NCBI GenBank assembly: GCA_016712315.1
Contig: JADJRG010000013.1
Location: forward strand, 248,001-312,000
Length of the DNA stretch: 64,000 nucleotides
Direction of reading: 5' to 3'
Origin: Nannocystis sp.
GTDB taxonomy: Bacteria; Myxococcota_A; Polyangia; Nannocystales; Nannocystaceae
Shown here: one piece after another, positions 11,080-21,626 of the stretch
Numbering within the stretch: position 1 is the stretch's first letter
How the letters are laid out: every line of letters starts with the position of its first letter
Position numbers and translations under genes: made by a program
Notes under the pieces: model-generated
The model's input: only the letters and a program-made list of their open reading frames with translations
What the model was told of the DNA's origin: nothing
Database searches by the model: none

Positions 11080-11361
11080 TCACGGCTCCACCTCTCCGCC
11101 CTGGTCGGCCCGCTCTGGGGTCGGCGCGCGGTACCGCCGGAGCCAGTCGCTGAACTGCTCGAGGAAGCTCTCGGGGCTGGGGAAGAGCGCGATCTCGATC
11201 GGGCTCTCCCCGGGGCGGGTCTTGTTGAGCGAGATCCACACCCGCACGGCCTTACCCGTCGATGGCGAGGGCTCCACCTTGATGGCGAGGGCCGGCATGC
11301 AGATGTGCACCTCGCCGCGGCCGAAGGTGAGGGAGAGGGAGATGTTGTTGGGCTCGTTCAT
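11080..11361 (-). CDS. hypothetical small protein
   Basis: 93 residues from ATG 11361 (an open frame to 11463 allows a longer form). The text is balanced and protein-like: NISLSLTFGRGEVHICM, VRVWISLNKTRPGESPIEIALFPS, FLEQFSDWLRRYRAP, suggesting an antiparallel beta sheet with a C-terminal helix. No family recognised. The start region overlaps the dyad CATA-TAGT-TATG (11358-11369), and a looser form (CATATCCAACGTTATG) lies about 110 bases upstream, which might be operator copies. It is divergent from the recombinase unit at 11646 and could be an accessory gene of that element. The 165 bases on its other side (10915-11079) hold nothing recognisable. Confidence 0.5.
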   Translation of the reverse strand: MNEPNNISLSLTFGRGEVHICMPALAIKVEPSPSTGKAVRVWISLNKTRPGESPIEIALFPSPESFLEQFSDWLRRYRAPTPERADQGGEVEP

Positions 11362-11645
11362 ATAGTTATGAAAAACAAGCCGGCCGCCCGGGTCAACACC
11401 ACCGGATGGCCGCGACCGCGCAACCGGCCCCACGGCGTCGAGATCGGCGCGATACGCCGCCATCCATATCCAACGTTATGAAAGTCACGCGATCCGATCG
11501 CGCTCACCGCGTCATGCGCGCGACGTGTGGATTCGAAGCGCCCCGCGCGATAGATCCCTGGGCGAACTCTCCCGCTGACGCCGGTTTCCAGGCCGTTTAG
11601 TCTCCAAAGCTGGGGCCTCACTTGGGCGCCGGGCGGGGGGGAGCG

Positions 11646-12113
11646 ATGGTGGCGCGGGTTCGGAGGGAGGCGGTGGACAGCCGGGCGGAGGCGGAGGCGT
11701 TGCCGGCGGTGCTCTATGTGCCCGACCTGGCGGAGCTCCTTCGGATCTCGGAGAAGGCGGTGCGACACAGAGCGGCCCGCGGGCTCGTTCCGCCGCCGGT
11801 GAAGCTCGGGCGCGCGCTTGCGTGGACGCGCGAAGTCGTGCTTGCATGGCTGCGGGATAGCGGTCGGGCGGCAGGAACGGTCGACGTGAAGATCACCCTG
11901 CGTCCCTACGCGAAAGACAAGAACCGCTGGCAGATCGACATCCGCCTCATGAACCCCTCTCAGCCTCAGACCGAGATCCGTCGGCGCATGGTCGCGCCGG
12001 GCGGACATGACCAGAAGCAAGCCCGCACCTGGGGCGAGCGTCAGGTCGCGGCGCTGCTGCGCGAGCTGGTCGGGGAGGGGGCGAAGGTCGAGGCTAGGCG
12101 CCGAACAACGTAG
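11646..12113 (+). CDS. HTH (AlpA-like) N-terminal part of a tyrosine recombinase, split from the catalytic part by a frameshift
   Basis: 155 residues from ATG 11646, preceded by a G-rich site (GGGGGAG). Residues about 20-70 form a MerR/AlpA-type helix-turn-helix (LYVPDLAELLRISEKAVRHRAARG ... LAWTREVVLAWL). Then comes a beta-rich arm-type segment (VKITLRPYAKDKNRWQIDIRL ... GGHDQKQARTWGERQVAALLREL), as in myxobacterial integrases with an HTH fused to an N-terminal arm domain. The frame stops at 12113, while the recombinase frame is open from 12098 and begins with the typical linker text PRKEV. The two are most simply one gene missing a base between 12098 and 12113, although a separate excisionase-like protein remains possible. 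Confidence 0.65.
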   Translation: MVARVRREAVDSRAEAEALPAVLYVPDLAELLRISEKAVRHRAARGLVPPPVKLGRALAWTREVVLAWLRDSGRAAGTVDVKITLRPYAKDKNRWQIDIRLMNPSQPQTEIRRRMVAPGGHDQKQARTWGERQVAALLRELVGEGAKVEARRRTT

Positions 12114-12145
12114 GAGCTCCAACGAAGTGGGCTCCAAGGAAGGAG

Positions 12146-13132
12146 GTGGAGAGGCCGGGCTCACGACCGATGACGCTCGACAAATTCTACAAGACGCGCT
12201 TTGAACCCGAACATGTGGAGCTGCTCAAGCCCGCCACGCGCGACTACTACCGGAAGGCGTGGGCGCTCTATATCGGCCCCATGCTCGGCGATCTGCCGCT
12301 GGTCGCGATCGACGACGATCGGATCTCGGCGTTCCGCGCCGGGCTCCGCAAGAAGCTGGCGGCGAGCACGAGCAACATCGTCCTCTCCAAGGTGGCGTTG
12401 ATGCTCCGCTTCGCCCGCAAGATGCGGGCGATCGAGACGGTGCCGATCTTCGAGCGCCTGCCCGAGCCGCGCAGGCGGCCCAAGGAGGTGTACTCGGAGG
12501 AGCAGATCGCCGCGATGATGGCGGTGGCGCGCCGACATGGCACGGACGCGCTGGTCATCCTGCTGCTCGCGCTCGACGCGGGGCTGCGGGTGTCCGAGAT
12601 CTGCGCGCTCGAGTGGCGCGACATCGACCTCAAGGAGGGCACGGTGCTCATCCAGCGCAGCGTCTACGAGGGGGTGGTCCAGACGCCGAAGGGCACGATC
12701 GGCAAGCTCGCGCTGACGCGCGCGCTCCGTGAGGCGCTCGAAGCTCACCGCCTCGAAGCGAACCACGGGCCCCTGGTGGTCTACCGGCGCACGAACTCAA
12801 GAAGAGCCACGACCCCCACGGCGACTCCTCACACGCCCTCGACCATCTGGACGATGCTCGGTCGTATCCAGGCGGAGCTCGGCCTCAAAAAAGCAGGGCC
12901 GCACCTGCTGCGCCACACCGCGCTGACGCGCCTCGCCAACCTGGGGGCGAGCGTCTACGTGGTCCAGTCGGTCGCCCGACACGCGCACCTACAGACCACG
13001 CAGGTCTACTTGCACACCCAGCAGACCGGCCTCTCTCGCGAGGCCGCGAACCTGCTCGACCGAGCGACGGCAGCCGGCGGTTTTGGCAACGCTTTGGCAA
13101 CGCCGGCAACGATCGCCCCAAACCCGCGTTAA
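12146..13132 (+). CDS. tyrosine recombinase/integrase, catalytic part
   Basis: 328 residues from GTG 12146 (AAGGA 5 bases upstream; ATG 12170 is an alternative). A SAM-like core-binding domain (LLKPATRDYYRKAWALYI ... RISAFRAGLRKKL) precedes the catalytic domain. The usual residues are visible: Arg in DAGLRVSEICALEW, HxxR in HLLRHTALTRL, the second His in SVARHAHL and the nucleophilic Tyr in TQVYLHTQ. It should therefore be catalytically competent if the N-terminal half is supplied. The frame upstream is open to 12098 and lies one base off the HTH gene. Its 3' end lies within 30 bases of a truncated lipoprotein gene, the usual arrangement for an integrase next to its attachment site. Confidence 0.85.
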   Translation: MERPGSRPMTLDKFYKTRFEPEHVELLKPATRDYYRKAWALYIGPMLGDLPLVAIDDDRISAFRAGLRKKLAASTSNIVLSKVALMLRFARKMRAIETVPIFERLPEPRRRPKEVYSEEQIAAMMAVARRHGTDALVILLLALDAGLRVSEICALEWRDIDLKEGTVLIQRSVYEGVVQTPKGTIGKLALTRALREALEAHRLEANHGPLVVYRRTNSRRATTPTATPHTPSTIWTMLGRIQAELGLKKAGPHLLRHTALTRLANLGASVYVVQSVARHAHLQTTQVYLHTQQTGLSREAANLLDRATAAGGFGNALATPATIAPNPR

Positions 13133-13877
13133 CGGGCTCGTAGCGGCCCGTCGTCGTATTGATCATGAACATCAGGTCGAGCGTCGGGCTCGGGCTCGGC
13201 GCCCCCTCGAGCTTGATGACGTTCGGGTCACCCACGAAGAGCTGCGGCGCCTCGAGCGTCGCCGAGGCCTCGCCCGCGCTCACCGCGATCGTGTAGGGCC
13301 CCGCCGCCGCGCCGCCGAACGCGCCCGCGAACAGCTCCGCGCGGCCACGCACGTCGGTGCGCGCCTCCCAGACCGCCTCCTGCGACGCGTCCAAGAGCAC
13401 CACCTCGGCGTCGGCGACGTGGCCGCCCGCGCCCGCCTCGACCACCACCGCGTAGCGCTGGAGCGTGAACAGCCGCCACATGTCCTGAAGGGCGGCCCAC
13501 TCCTGCTTCGCCATCAGCTCGCCCCAGAACGACCAATGGTCGAGGTCGCGCCACTCGCCCGCGGTGAGCTGCCCCGGATCCACGGGCTCCGGCTCCTCGC
13601 CGCTGTCCTCTCCGGCGCTGGGATCGCCGCCGTCACCGCCGCCCGCGCTGTCCCACCCGCCGTCCCCCGAGGCCGCGCCGGTGGTCCCCGAGCCGCCGCT
13701 GCCGGTCTCTCCGCTCGCGCCGCTCGTACCGCTCTCGCTCACCGAGTCCGACGCGGACTGGCCGCTGTCGGTCTCTGCCTCGGTCTCGTAGGTCGAACAG
13801 CCGGAGGTGACAGGCAGCGCGACGAGCAGCGCGAAGATGGAGGGGGTAAGAGAGGGACGATAGGAGATGCAAGCCAT
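13133..13877 (-). pseudogene. truncated VWA-type lipoprotein gene next to the integrase
   Basis: Start ATG 13877 gives a signal with lipobox-like TSGC, then a long Ser/Gly/Glu linker (to about residue 90) and a folded part: WRDLDHWSFWGELM, TLQRYAVVVEAGAGGHVADAEVVLLD, a carboxypeptidase-regulatory-like beta sandwich, then LEGAPSPSPTLDLMFMINTTTG. In related myxobacterial proteins LDLMF begins a von Willebrand A domain (metal site near DTTGSMG); here the VWA text is lost right after that strand, at about 13150-13160. The open frame continues to 12885 only as antisense of the integrase. Best reading: the 3' two-thirds was replaced or displaced when the integrase element inserted. The missing C-terminal part was not found elsewhere in the window. 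Confidence 0.6.
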
Positions 13878-14045
13878 GCCGAGCTGACACTCAACATGAG
13901 TGCCAACAAAATATTCAAAGATCACCAAATGTGCACCCAAGGACCCGCGCCGACGCACGACAACGCCGTCATGCCCCCTGGCGCCGCCCCTGTCAGGCTC
14001 TTATGGGGGTGTGACCTCCGGCGATCCGTGGCACAAGTCAGGTCG

Positions 14046-17000
14046 ATGCCGCGCCGCCGCCTGCTCACCAGCTCCTCCGCCCTCACAGCTCCGCTCATCG
14101 CCGCCGCCCTCGCCGGCTGCGGCGCCGATCCAGCGACCACCGAGCTGTGCGTCGCTGAGCGCTTCGAGGAGCAATCGACCGCCCGCTTCGTCGCCGGAGA
14201 GACCTTCTACCTGCCGAAGATCGCCGACGATAAGCGCTGCGACGCGGTCCGCTGGACCGTCAGCGCGCGGCCGGACGGCAGCGAGGAGCCGATCATCAAG
14301 GGCGCAGACGGGCTCTGGCGGCTGACGCCGACCACACCCGGCCGCTGGGACTTCACCTTGGCCGAGATCGAGGACGCGGGGGCCGACGCCGGAGAGCTCT
14401 CGTTGACGGTCGTCGAGGCGGCGGCGCGGCCCTTTACCAACCTGAACTACTACCCGTCGCGCTCCGCGGCGCTCGTCGGCGACGAGCTGTGGGTCGCGAA
14501 CGTCCAGACCACGACGATCACGCGGATCGACCCGAGCACGCTCACAGTCTTAGGCGAGCACCCGGTCGGCTCTTGGCCCGTCGCGATCGCCTGGCGTGAG
14601 GGCATGGACTTCGCGGTGGTCGCCCAACGAGGCAGCGACACCCTCGCCCTGGTCGACCGCGCCAGCGGTCGCGTGCTCGACGCGATCTGGACCGGTGATG
14701 AGCCCGCCGACGTCGTCGTCAGCAGCGACGGCGCGACCGCCTATGTCTCCCTCAAGAGCGAGGCCGCGATCGCGGTGATCGACCTCGCGACGCGGACCCG
14801 ACGCGCCCGCGTCGACGCCGTCGCCGACCCGCTGGCGCTCGCGCTCAGCGCCGACGACGCCACCCTCTACGTCGCGAGCCACCGCTCCGGCATGCCCTCG
14901 CGCTTCCCCTACGAGAGCGACCCCATGGAGGAGGAGCGCGACCTCATGGTGATCGACACCGCCAGCCTCGAGCCCGCCGACGTCTGGCTCGACGTCGGCA
15001 CCACCATCACCGGCCTGCTCCTCGACCCCGCGGGCGAGATCCTCTACGTCAGCCGCACCCGCAACGACACCGAGGCGAGCCTCGGCGACGTGAACGCGCC
15101 GAACTTCTTCCACGAGGTCGCCCGCCTCGACGCCAAGACCGGCGCGCCGCTGGCGGCCGCTGATCTAGGTCGCCAGCCGGGCAGCGGCGGCGCCGCGGTG
15201 TCGCTGCACGGCCTCGCGCTGGCCGGCACGACCCTCTGGGTCGCGGCGGAGGGCTCGGACCTGACCGTCGGCCTCGACCCCCTCACGCTCGCCGAGGTCG
15301 CGCGGGTGGCCACGCCTGGGCGGCCTCGCGCCCTCGTCGCCGCCGGCGACGATCTCTTCACGCACGGCGCCCAGGCGACGCTCGTGACCAAGATCTCCGG
15401 CGCCGCAGCGGCCGGAGAGGTGACCACGACGATCGATCGCCGCCCCGAGCTCGTCGCCGCCGGCCAGCGCTACTTCACCGGCGCCGGCCGGCTCTACGCC
15501 GACACCTGGTCGTGCAACTCCTGCCACGCCGACGGCCTCAGCGACACCCTCGTGTGGAACGCCGGGCCCTTCGCTGGCCGAAAGGTCAGCCGCCCCTTCT
15601 TCTGGCTGGAGGGCACCTATCCGCTCGGGTGGGACGGCTACTTGTCGAGCGTCGACAACTACGCCTTCACGGTGAACACCAACGTCGGCGTCCGGCCGAC
15701 CTCGGCCGAGCACCAGGCCCTCTCCGCCTACCTCGCCTCGCTGATGCCGCCGCCGCCGGCCAACGGGCTGACCCGGCGCGACGGCGCGCTCTCAGAGGAG
15801 GCGCAGCGGGGCAAGCAGCTCTTCGAGGGCGAGGCGGGCTGCGCCGTCTGCCACCCGCTGCCGCTGACCACCAGCAGGGCGCTGATCCCCAGCGGCGTGA
15901 CCGAGGGCGTGACCGACGTGCCCGGGCTGATCGGCAGCTATCGCCTCGGCGTGTGGCTGAAGCTCGGCGGCGCGCGCACCCTGGAGAGCGCGGTGGAGCA
16001 GGTCCTCACCGCCTTCGGCGGCCCCGCGCTGGCGGACGAGGACAGCGCCGCGCTGGTCCGCTTCTTGAAGGAACTGACCGCCCGCGACCTCTTCGTGCTG
16101 GCCGCGGAGCCCCGCCCGGGCGCCGCCTCCGTGTCGCGCGAGGCCGCCCTCCAGCTCACCTTCTCCGCGCCGATCTGGGCCGACCCGACGAACCTCGCGC
16201 GGGTCTCGCTGCTCGGGCCGGACGGCGCCGAGGTCGCGGTCAACCGGGTCTTGGACGCCGACGGCCGCCACATGTCCCTTGAGCCAGTCGAATCGCTCGC
16301 GCCGGGGGCCCTGCACACGATCCGCGTCGACCCCGCGCTCGAGGGCTTCGACGAGCGCGCGCTCTGGGCCGCCGATCCCGCCGCGCCCGCGCCGACCGAG
16401 CTGACCTTCACGACCGCGAACCCGCCGTCGCTGCGGCTCGCGGGCGAGTACGTGTGGACCGTCGACATGCCGCTCGCCAACCCTGGCACCGGGAAGTTCG
16501 ACCGCGACACGATCCTACCGACGCTCACCCCGCTGACCGCCACCGAGACGCCGAGCGGCGCCGCCCTCGCCCTCGACTACTCCCAAGGCCTCGCGCTCTC
16601 GCGGCTCGCGAGCGTCGACGGCGCGGTGGTGGTCAGCCCGCCGCTGCCGGTGCCGATCGGCCCGAGCTTCGCCGACACGACCGGCTTTCAGGGCGCGCTC
16701 GTCGACCTCGACGACGACGGCGTCGGCGACTACGCCGAGGGGCTGCTGACGATCTCGGGCCCTGGCTTCGTCGAGGCGGGGATCGCCTGGCGCCTCAGCC
16801 GGCCGAGCGCCGACGAGTGCGCGCAGGGGCCCGCCGGCGAGCTCCCCGTCGACGTCGCGCTGGACGGGCCCACCCCGCTGATCTCCTGGGGAGACGCGCA
16901 GGCGCTCGGCCTCTACGTGATCGACCCCGCGGCGCAGCCCCCCGCGGGGCCAGGCGCGCCCGTGACCGGCGGCGCGACCTACTGGGCGCTCCAGCTCGAG

Positions 17001-17186
17001 GCCTTCCCGGACGGCTTCGTCGGGCCCGTGACCTACGGCGAGGTGCCGCCGGCCGCCGTCGACATCACCATGGCGGTCGGCGGCGCGGCCCCGGGGCCTG
17101 CTGCGCTGGTCAGCGGGCAATGTTACAAAGTACATGTCACGACGACCATGTTCTCGCAGGGCTCCTTCACCTTCGTGATGCCCTGA
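14046..17186 (+). CDS. beta-propeller, di-heme cytochrome lipoprotein
   Basis: 1046 residues. Start at ATG 14046 gives a basic N-terminus and lipobox LAGC; the longer open frame upstream overlaps the divergent lipoprotein. Residues about 130-460 form a YncE-type beta-propeller (DELWVANVQTTTITRIDP, GATAYVSLKSEAAIAVIDL, DDATLYVASHRSG). Two c-type heme sites follow: CNSCH (about residue 492) and CAVCH (about 601), arranged as in di-heme peroxidase-like or MauG-like enzymes. Next come an Ig-like domain (Big_5 type: PGAASVSREAALQLTFSAPI) and a C-terminal beta-rich part ending in a strand-like tail. It is a periplasmic or surface redox protein; the reaction cannot be told. The gene is monocistronic, with a strong hairpin downstream. 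Confidence 0.8.
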   Translation: MPRRRLLTSSSALTAPLIAAALAGCGADPATTELCVAERFEEQSTARFVAGETFYLPKIADDKRCDAVRWTVSARPDGSEEPIIKGADGLWRLTPTTPGRWDFTLAEIEDAGADAGELSLTVVEAAARPFTNLNYYPSRSAALVGDELWVANVQTTTITRIDPSTLTVLGEHPVGSWPVAIAWREGMDFAVVAQRGSDTLALVDRASGRVLDAIWTGDEPADVVVSSDGATAYVSLKSEAAIAVIDLATRTRRARVDAVADPLALALSADDATLYVASHRSGMPSRFPYESDPMEEERDLMVIDTASLEPADVWLDVGTTITGLLLDPAGEILYVSRTRNDTEASLGDVNAPNFFHEVARLDAKTGAPLAAADLGRQPGSGGAAVSLHGLALAGTTLWVAAEGSDLTVGLDPLTLAEVARVATPGRPRALVAAGDDLFTHGAQATLVTKISGAAAAGEVTTTIDRRPELVAAGQRYFTGAGRLYADTWSCNSCHADGLSDTLVWNAGPFAGRKVSRPFFWLEGTYPLGWDGYLSSVDNYAFTVNTNVGVRPTSAEHQALSAYLASLMPPPPANGLTRRDGALSEEAQRGKQLFEGEAGCAVCHPLPLTTSRALIPSGVTEGVTDVPGLIGSYRLGVWLKLGGARTLESAVEQVLTAFGGPALADEDSAALVRFLKELTARDLFVLAAEPRPGAASVSREAALQLTFSAPIWADPTNLARVSLLGPDGAEVAVNRVLDADGRHMSLEPVESLAPGALHTIRVDPALEGFDERALWAADPAAPAPTELTFTTANPPSLRLAGEYVWTVDMPLANPGTGKFDRDTILPTLTPLTATETPSGAALALDYSQGLALSRLASVDGAVVVSPPLPVPIGPSFADTTGFQGALVDLDDDGVGDYAEGLLTISGPGFVEAGIAWRLSRPSADECAQGPAGELPVDVALDGPTPLISWGDAQALGLYVIDPAAQPPAGPGAPVTGGATYWALQLEAFPDGFVGPVTYGEVPPAAVDITMAVGGAAPGPAALVSGQCYKVHVTTTMFSQGSFTFVMP

Positions 17187-17222
17187 GCGGGACGCGGCGT
17201 CGCCGAGGCGCTGAGGTGCGCG

Positions 17223-17263
17223 AGCGGCGCTGAGGCGCCCGCATGGGGCACCTCAGCGCCGCT
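17223..17263 (+). terminator. strong hairpin after the cytochrome gene, probable terminator
   Basis: Perfect 13-base inverted repeat: AGCGGCGCTGAGG (17223-17235) and CCTCAGCGCCGCT (17251-17263), with a 15-base loop that itself can pair (GCCC/GGGC). It begins 37 bases after the stop at 17186. There is no T run, so it would be an unusual intrinsic terminator or an RNA-stabilising stem. Confidence 0.6.
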
Positions 17264-17337
17264 GTCAAGGCGAGCGAGCGCGCCGATCGCCCCAGCCTGG
17301 CCTTGGCGGCCTCGGCGGGGGCTGATACTCATGCCCT

Positions 17338-18192
17338 GTGTCCCAGCTGGTGACGATCCCCGACCCCGGGGCCCCTGGCGGTGTCGGCCGGATCCGCCTC
17401 GATCGCCGCCCCCCCGCGAGCGCCCCGATCGGCCCGCCGCTGGTGATCCTCGGCGGCATGACCCAGACCTTGGCCTCCTGGAGCGCCCACCTCCGCAGCT
17501 TCGCGCAGGGGCGTGAGGTCATCGCCTACGAGGCCCGCGGCCAGGGGCACAGCGAGCTCGACCTCCGCGACGCCTCGCCGGCGCGGCATATCGCCGACTT
17601 CTGCGCGCTTCTGGACGCGCTCGCGATCCCCGGCCCCGTCGATCTCTGCGGCTTCTCGTTCGGCGGGCGCCTCGCCCTCGCGATCGCCGCGGCCCACCCA
17701 GACCGCGTGCGCCGCCTCGTCGTCTCTGGCGTCAGCGCCGGCCGCGGCGCGCTCGGCCGGGTGATCGTCCGCGGCTGGCGGGCGGCCCTCCAGACCGGCG
17801 ATCTCAACGCGCTCGCCTGGATCAGCCTCGCTGACACCCTCGGGGCCGACTACCTCAGCCGCCACGAGGCCATGCTGCCCGCCTTCGTCGAGGCGACCGT
17901 CCAGCGCAACAGCTACGCCGGGATCCGCGCCCTCTTCGAGCAGACCATGGACGACGTCGCCGGCCCCGCCTTCGCGCCGCTCGCCCTCGCCGCGCAGATC
18001 CGCGCGCCCACCCTCCTGCTCTGCGGCGAGCACGACCGCCTCGCCCCCGCCGCCGATCTCGAGGCGCTCGCGCTCGCCTTCACCCCCCACGCCGAGCGCG
18101 AGATCGTGCCAGGCGCCGGCCACACCGTCGCGATCGAGGCGCCCACGCCGTGGCGCGCCCGCGTGCTCGCCTTCCTCGACGGGAGCGCATGA
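17338..18192 (+). CDS. alpha/beta-hydrolase
   Basis: 284 residues from GTG 17338. Catalytic triad visible: nucleophile Ser in GFSFGG (about residue 108), Asp in GEHDRL (about 230) and His in GAGHTV (about 261). An oxyanion-type segment near VILGGMTQT and a lid region between residues 130 and 200 agree with the standard single-domain fold. Similar small hydrolases act on esters, or as MenH-like lyases. Because the stop overlaps the start of chorismate synthase (ATGA at 18189-18192), a link with chorismate-derived metabolism is possible, but no other menaquinone gene is nearby. Substrate unknown. Confidence 0.85.
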   Translation: MSQLVTIPDPGAPGGVGRIRLDRRPPASAPIGPPLVILGGMTQTLASWSAHLRSFAQGREVIAYEARGQGHSELDLRDASPARHIADFCALLDALAIPGPVDLCGFSFGGRLALAIAAAHPDRVRRLVVSGVSAGRGALGRVIVRGWRAALQTGDLNALAWISLADTLGADYLSRHEAMLPAFVEATVQRNSYAGIRALFEQTMDDVAGPAFAPLALAAQIRAPTLLLCGEHDRLAPAADLEALALAFTPHAEREIVPGAGHTVAIEAPTPWRARVLAFLDGSA

Positions 18193-19304
18193 GCAACAGC
18201 TTCGGCGCGCTCTTCCGCGTCACCACCTTCGGCGAGTCGCACGGCGCGGGCGTCGGCGCCGTCATCGACGGCTGTCCTTCGGGACATGCTTTCCCTTGGG
18301 ACAGGATCCGCGCCCAGCTCGCGCGCCGCCGCCCCGGCCAGGGCAAGCTCAGCTCGCCGCGGCAGGAGCCGGACGAGCTGCGCGTGCTCAGCGGCGTCCA
18401 CCCGCAGCGCGGCCTCACCCTCGGCACCCCGATCGCGCTCCTCTTCACCAACGACGACGCCCGCGGCGAGCACTACGACGAGCTCGCCGAGCTCTACCGC
18501 CCCTCCCACGCCGACTACACCTACGAGGCCCGCTACGGCCTGCGCGCCGAAGCAGGCGGCGGTCGAGCCTCCGCGCGCGAGACCGTCGCCCGGGTCGCCG
18601 CGGGCGCGCTCGCCGAGGATCTGCTCGCCGCCCTCGCCGGGGTCGAGATCGTCGCCTGGGTCGCCGCCGTCGCCGACGTCGACGCCGACGTCGACGCCGA
18701 GTCCGTCACCCGCGCCGCCGTCGACAGCTCCCCCGTCCGCTGCCCCGACCCTCAGGCCGCGGCCGCGATGATCGCCGCGATCGACGCCGCCCGCGCTCAA
18801 GGAGACACCGTCGGCGGCGTCATCCGCTGCGTCGCCCGCCGCGTGCCTGCCGGCTGGGGCGCCCCGGTCTTCGGCAAGCTCAGCGCCGAGCTCGCCGCCG
18901 CCATGATGAGCTTGCCCGCGAGCCGCGCCTTCGAGCTCGGCGACGGCTTCGCGGCCGCCCGCATGCGCGGCTCCGAGCACAACGATCCGTTCTACATCGA
19001 CCGTGACGACGGGACCGTACGAACACGGACCAACCACTCTGGCGGCGTCCAGGGCGGGATCTCCAACGGAGAGACCCTCCGCCTCGCCGTCGCCTTCAAG
19101 CCGGTCGCCACGCTCTTTCGCCCGCAAGACACCGTCACCCGCGACCGCCGCGAGGTCACCGTTCAAGCGCGCGGCCGCCACGATCCTTGCGTGCTCCCGC
19201 GGGCGGTGCCGATGGTCGAAGCGATGGCCGCGCTCGTCCTCTGCGACCACATGCTCCGCGCCCGATCTGCGCGGGCCGAGCCCCCCTCAGGAGCGACCCG
19301 CTGA
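18189..19304 (+). CDS. aroC: chorismate synthase
   Basis: 371 residues, normal length. It converts 5-enolpyruvylshikimate-3-phosphate to chorismate using reduced FMN, the last shikimate-pathway step. Signature segments are all present: TFGESHGAGVGAVIDG at the N-terminus, RRRPGQGKLSSPRQEPDEL, the glycine-rich EAGGGRASARET, and the C-terminal NHSGGVQGGISNGE. Start ATG 18189 overlaps the stop of the hydrolase gene by four bases, and its own stop overlaps the next ATG (TGATG at 19302-19306), so the three genes are translationally coupled. No aroA or other aro gene is adjacent. Confidence 0.95.
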   Translation: MSNSFGALFRVTTFGESHGAGVGAVIDGCPSGHAFPWDRIRAQLARRRPGQGKLSSPRQEPDELRVLSGVHPQRGLTLGTPIALLFTNDDARGEHYDELAELYRPSHADYTYEARYGLRAEAGGGRASARETVARVAAGALAEDLLAALAGVEIVAWVAAVADVDADVDAESVTRAAVDSSPVRCPDPQAAAAMIAAIDAARAQGDTVGGVIRCVARRVPAGWGAPVFGKLSAELAAAMMSLPASRAFELGDGFAAARMRGSEHNDPFYIDRDDGTVRTRTNHSGGVQGGISNGETLRLAVAFKPVATLFRPQDTVTRDRREVTVQARGRHDPCVLPRAVPMVEAMAALVLCDHMLRARSARAEPPSGATR

Positions 19305-19915
19305 TGGCGCTGCGCATGATCGAGGGCGGCAAGGGCGACCCACCCGAGCGCGAGCGCGCGGCCGAGGCCCCCTACGCCCCGCGCACATTCGCGCCCGGCG
19401 CGCCCCCTTCTCCGGGCACCCTGCCGCTGGAGCTCGCGCTGCACCTCCGCGGCGGCGAGCCGCTGGTCTGGTGGGGCTCCAAGACTGAGCTGTCTTTACG
19501 GCCAGTCTTCGCCGTCGCCGCGATCTGCCTCACCGTCGCGCTCCTCGTCACCGCCTTCGCCCCGGAGTTCTGGCTCGAGCCGTGGGAGTCGCTGTGGCCG
19601 CCGCTCGCCGCGCTCTTCTCGCCGGTCGCCGTCGTGATCGTGCGTGAGCTCGCCGGTCGGCGCTCGATCTTGGTCACCGACGCGGCGATCGTCGAGGTCA
19701 GCCGCCGCGGCGCCGCCCAGCGCCTCAACTTCGACGGCATCAAGGTCGTCCGCCGCGACCTGCTCACCGGCGGGATCCGGCTCGACGGCGGCGGCGGTCA
19801 ACGCCTGCGGATCCCCCCCGAGCTGGTCGCGGACGCCCGCAAGGCGATCGCGTGCCAGCGGCGCGCCAAGTTCAAGCCCACCGCGATCGACGACCCGCTC
19901 GCCTGGCTCCCCTAG
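19304..19915 (+). CDS. membrane protein with a bacterial PH-like domain
   Basis: 203 residues from ATG 19304, overlapping the aroC stop. Cytoplasmic N-terminal stretch of about 60 residues, then two hydrophobic segments (VFAVAAICLTVALLVTAF and LWPPLAALFSPVAVVIV), then a beta-rich domain (SILVTDAAIVEVSRRG, QRLNFDGIKVVRRDLL, IRLDGGGGQRLRI) like the bPH domain of small membrane proteins. Role unknown. The stop lies three bases from the convergent ABC-F gene, so the ends of the two transcripts probably overlap. Confidence 0.65.
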   Translation: MALRMIEGGKGDPPERERAAEAPYAPRTFAPGAPPSPGTLPLELALHLRGGEPLVWWGSKTELSLRPVFAVAAICLTVALLVTAFAPEFWLEPWESLWPPLAALFSPVAVVIVRELAGRRSILVTDAAIVEVSRRGAAQRLNFDGIKVVRRDLLTGGIRLDGGGGQRLRIPPELVADARKAIACQRRAKFKPTAIDDPLAWLP

Positions 19916-19918
19916 CCG

Positions 19919-21511
<1,593 letters not shown>

Positions 21512-21626
21512 AGTGTTCTTTAAATTTCGCCCGAGGGGCCAGCGCGAGGCGGGTGGCGCGCCGATGAAGCGACGCGAGGCGCCGCGCACTTGTCTGCGAC
21601 CGGCGCGTGTTGTTAGCGTGGTGAGC

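Noticed and set aside
12885..13132. C-terminal extension of the lipoprotein gene across the integrase
   Set aside because: The minus-strand frame there is exactly antisense to the conserved catalytic region of the integrase and has no family text.
13878..14045. Possible sigma-54 promoter (TGGCACTCATGTTGA on the minus strand)
   Set aside because: The -12 dinucleotide is GA rather than GC, and the predicted start would leave almost no leader before ATG 13877.
17338..18192. Call of the hydrolase as MenH
   Set aside because: The triad and the neighbouring aroC are suggestive, but no menaquinone gene is near and no MenH-specific motif was identified.
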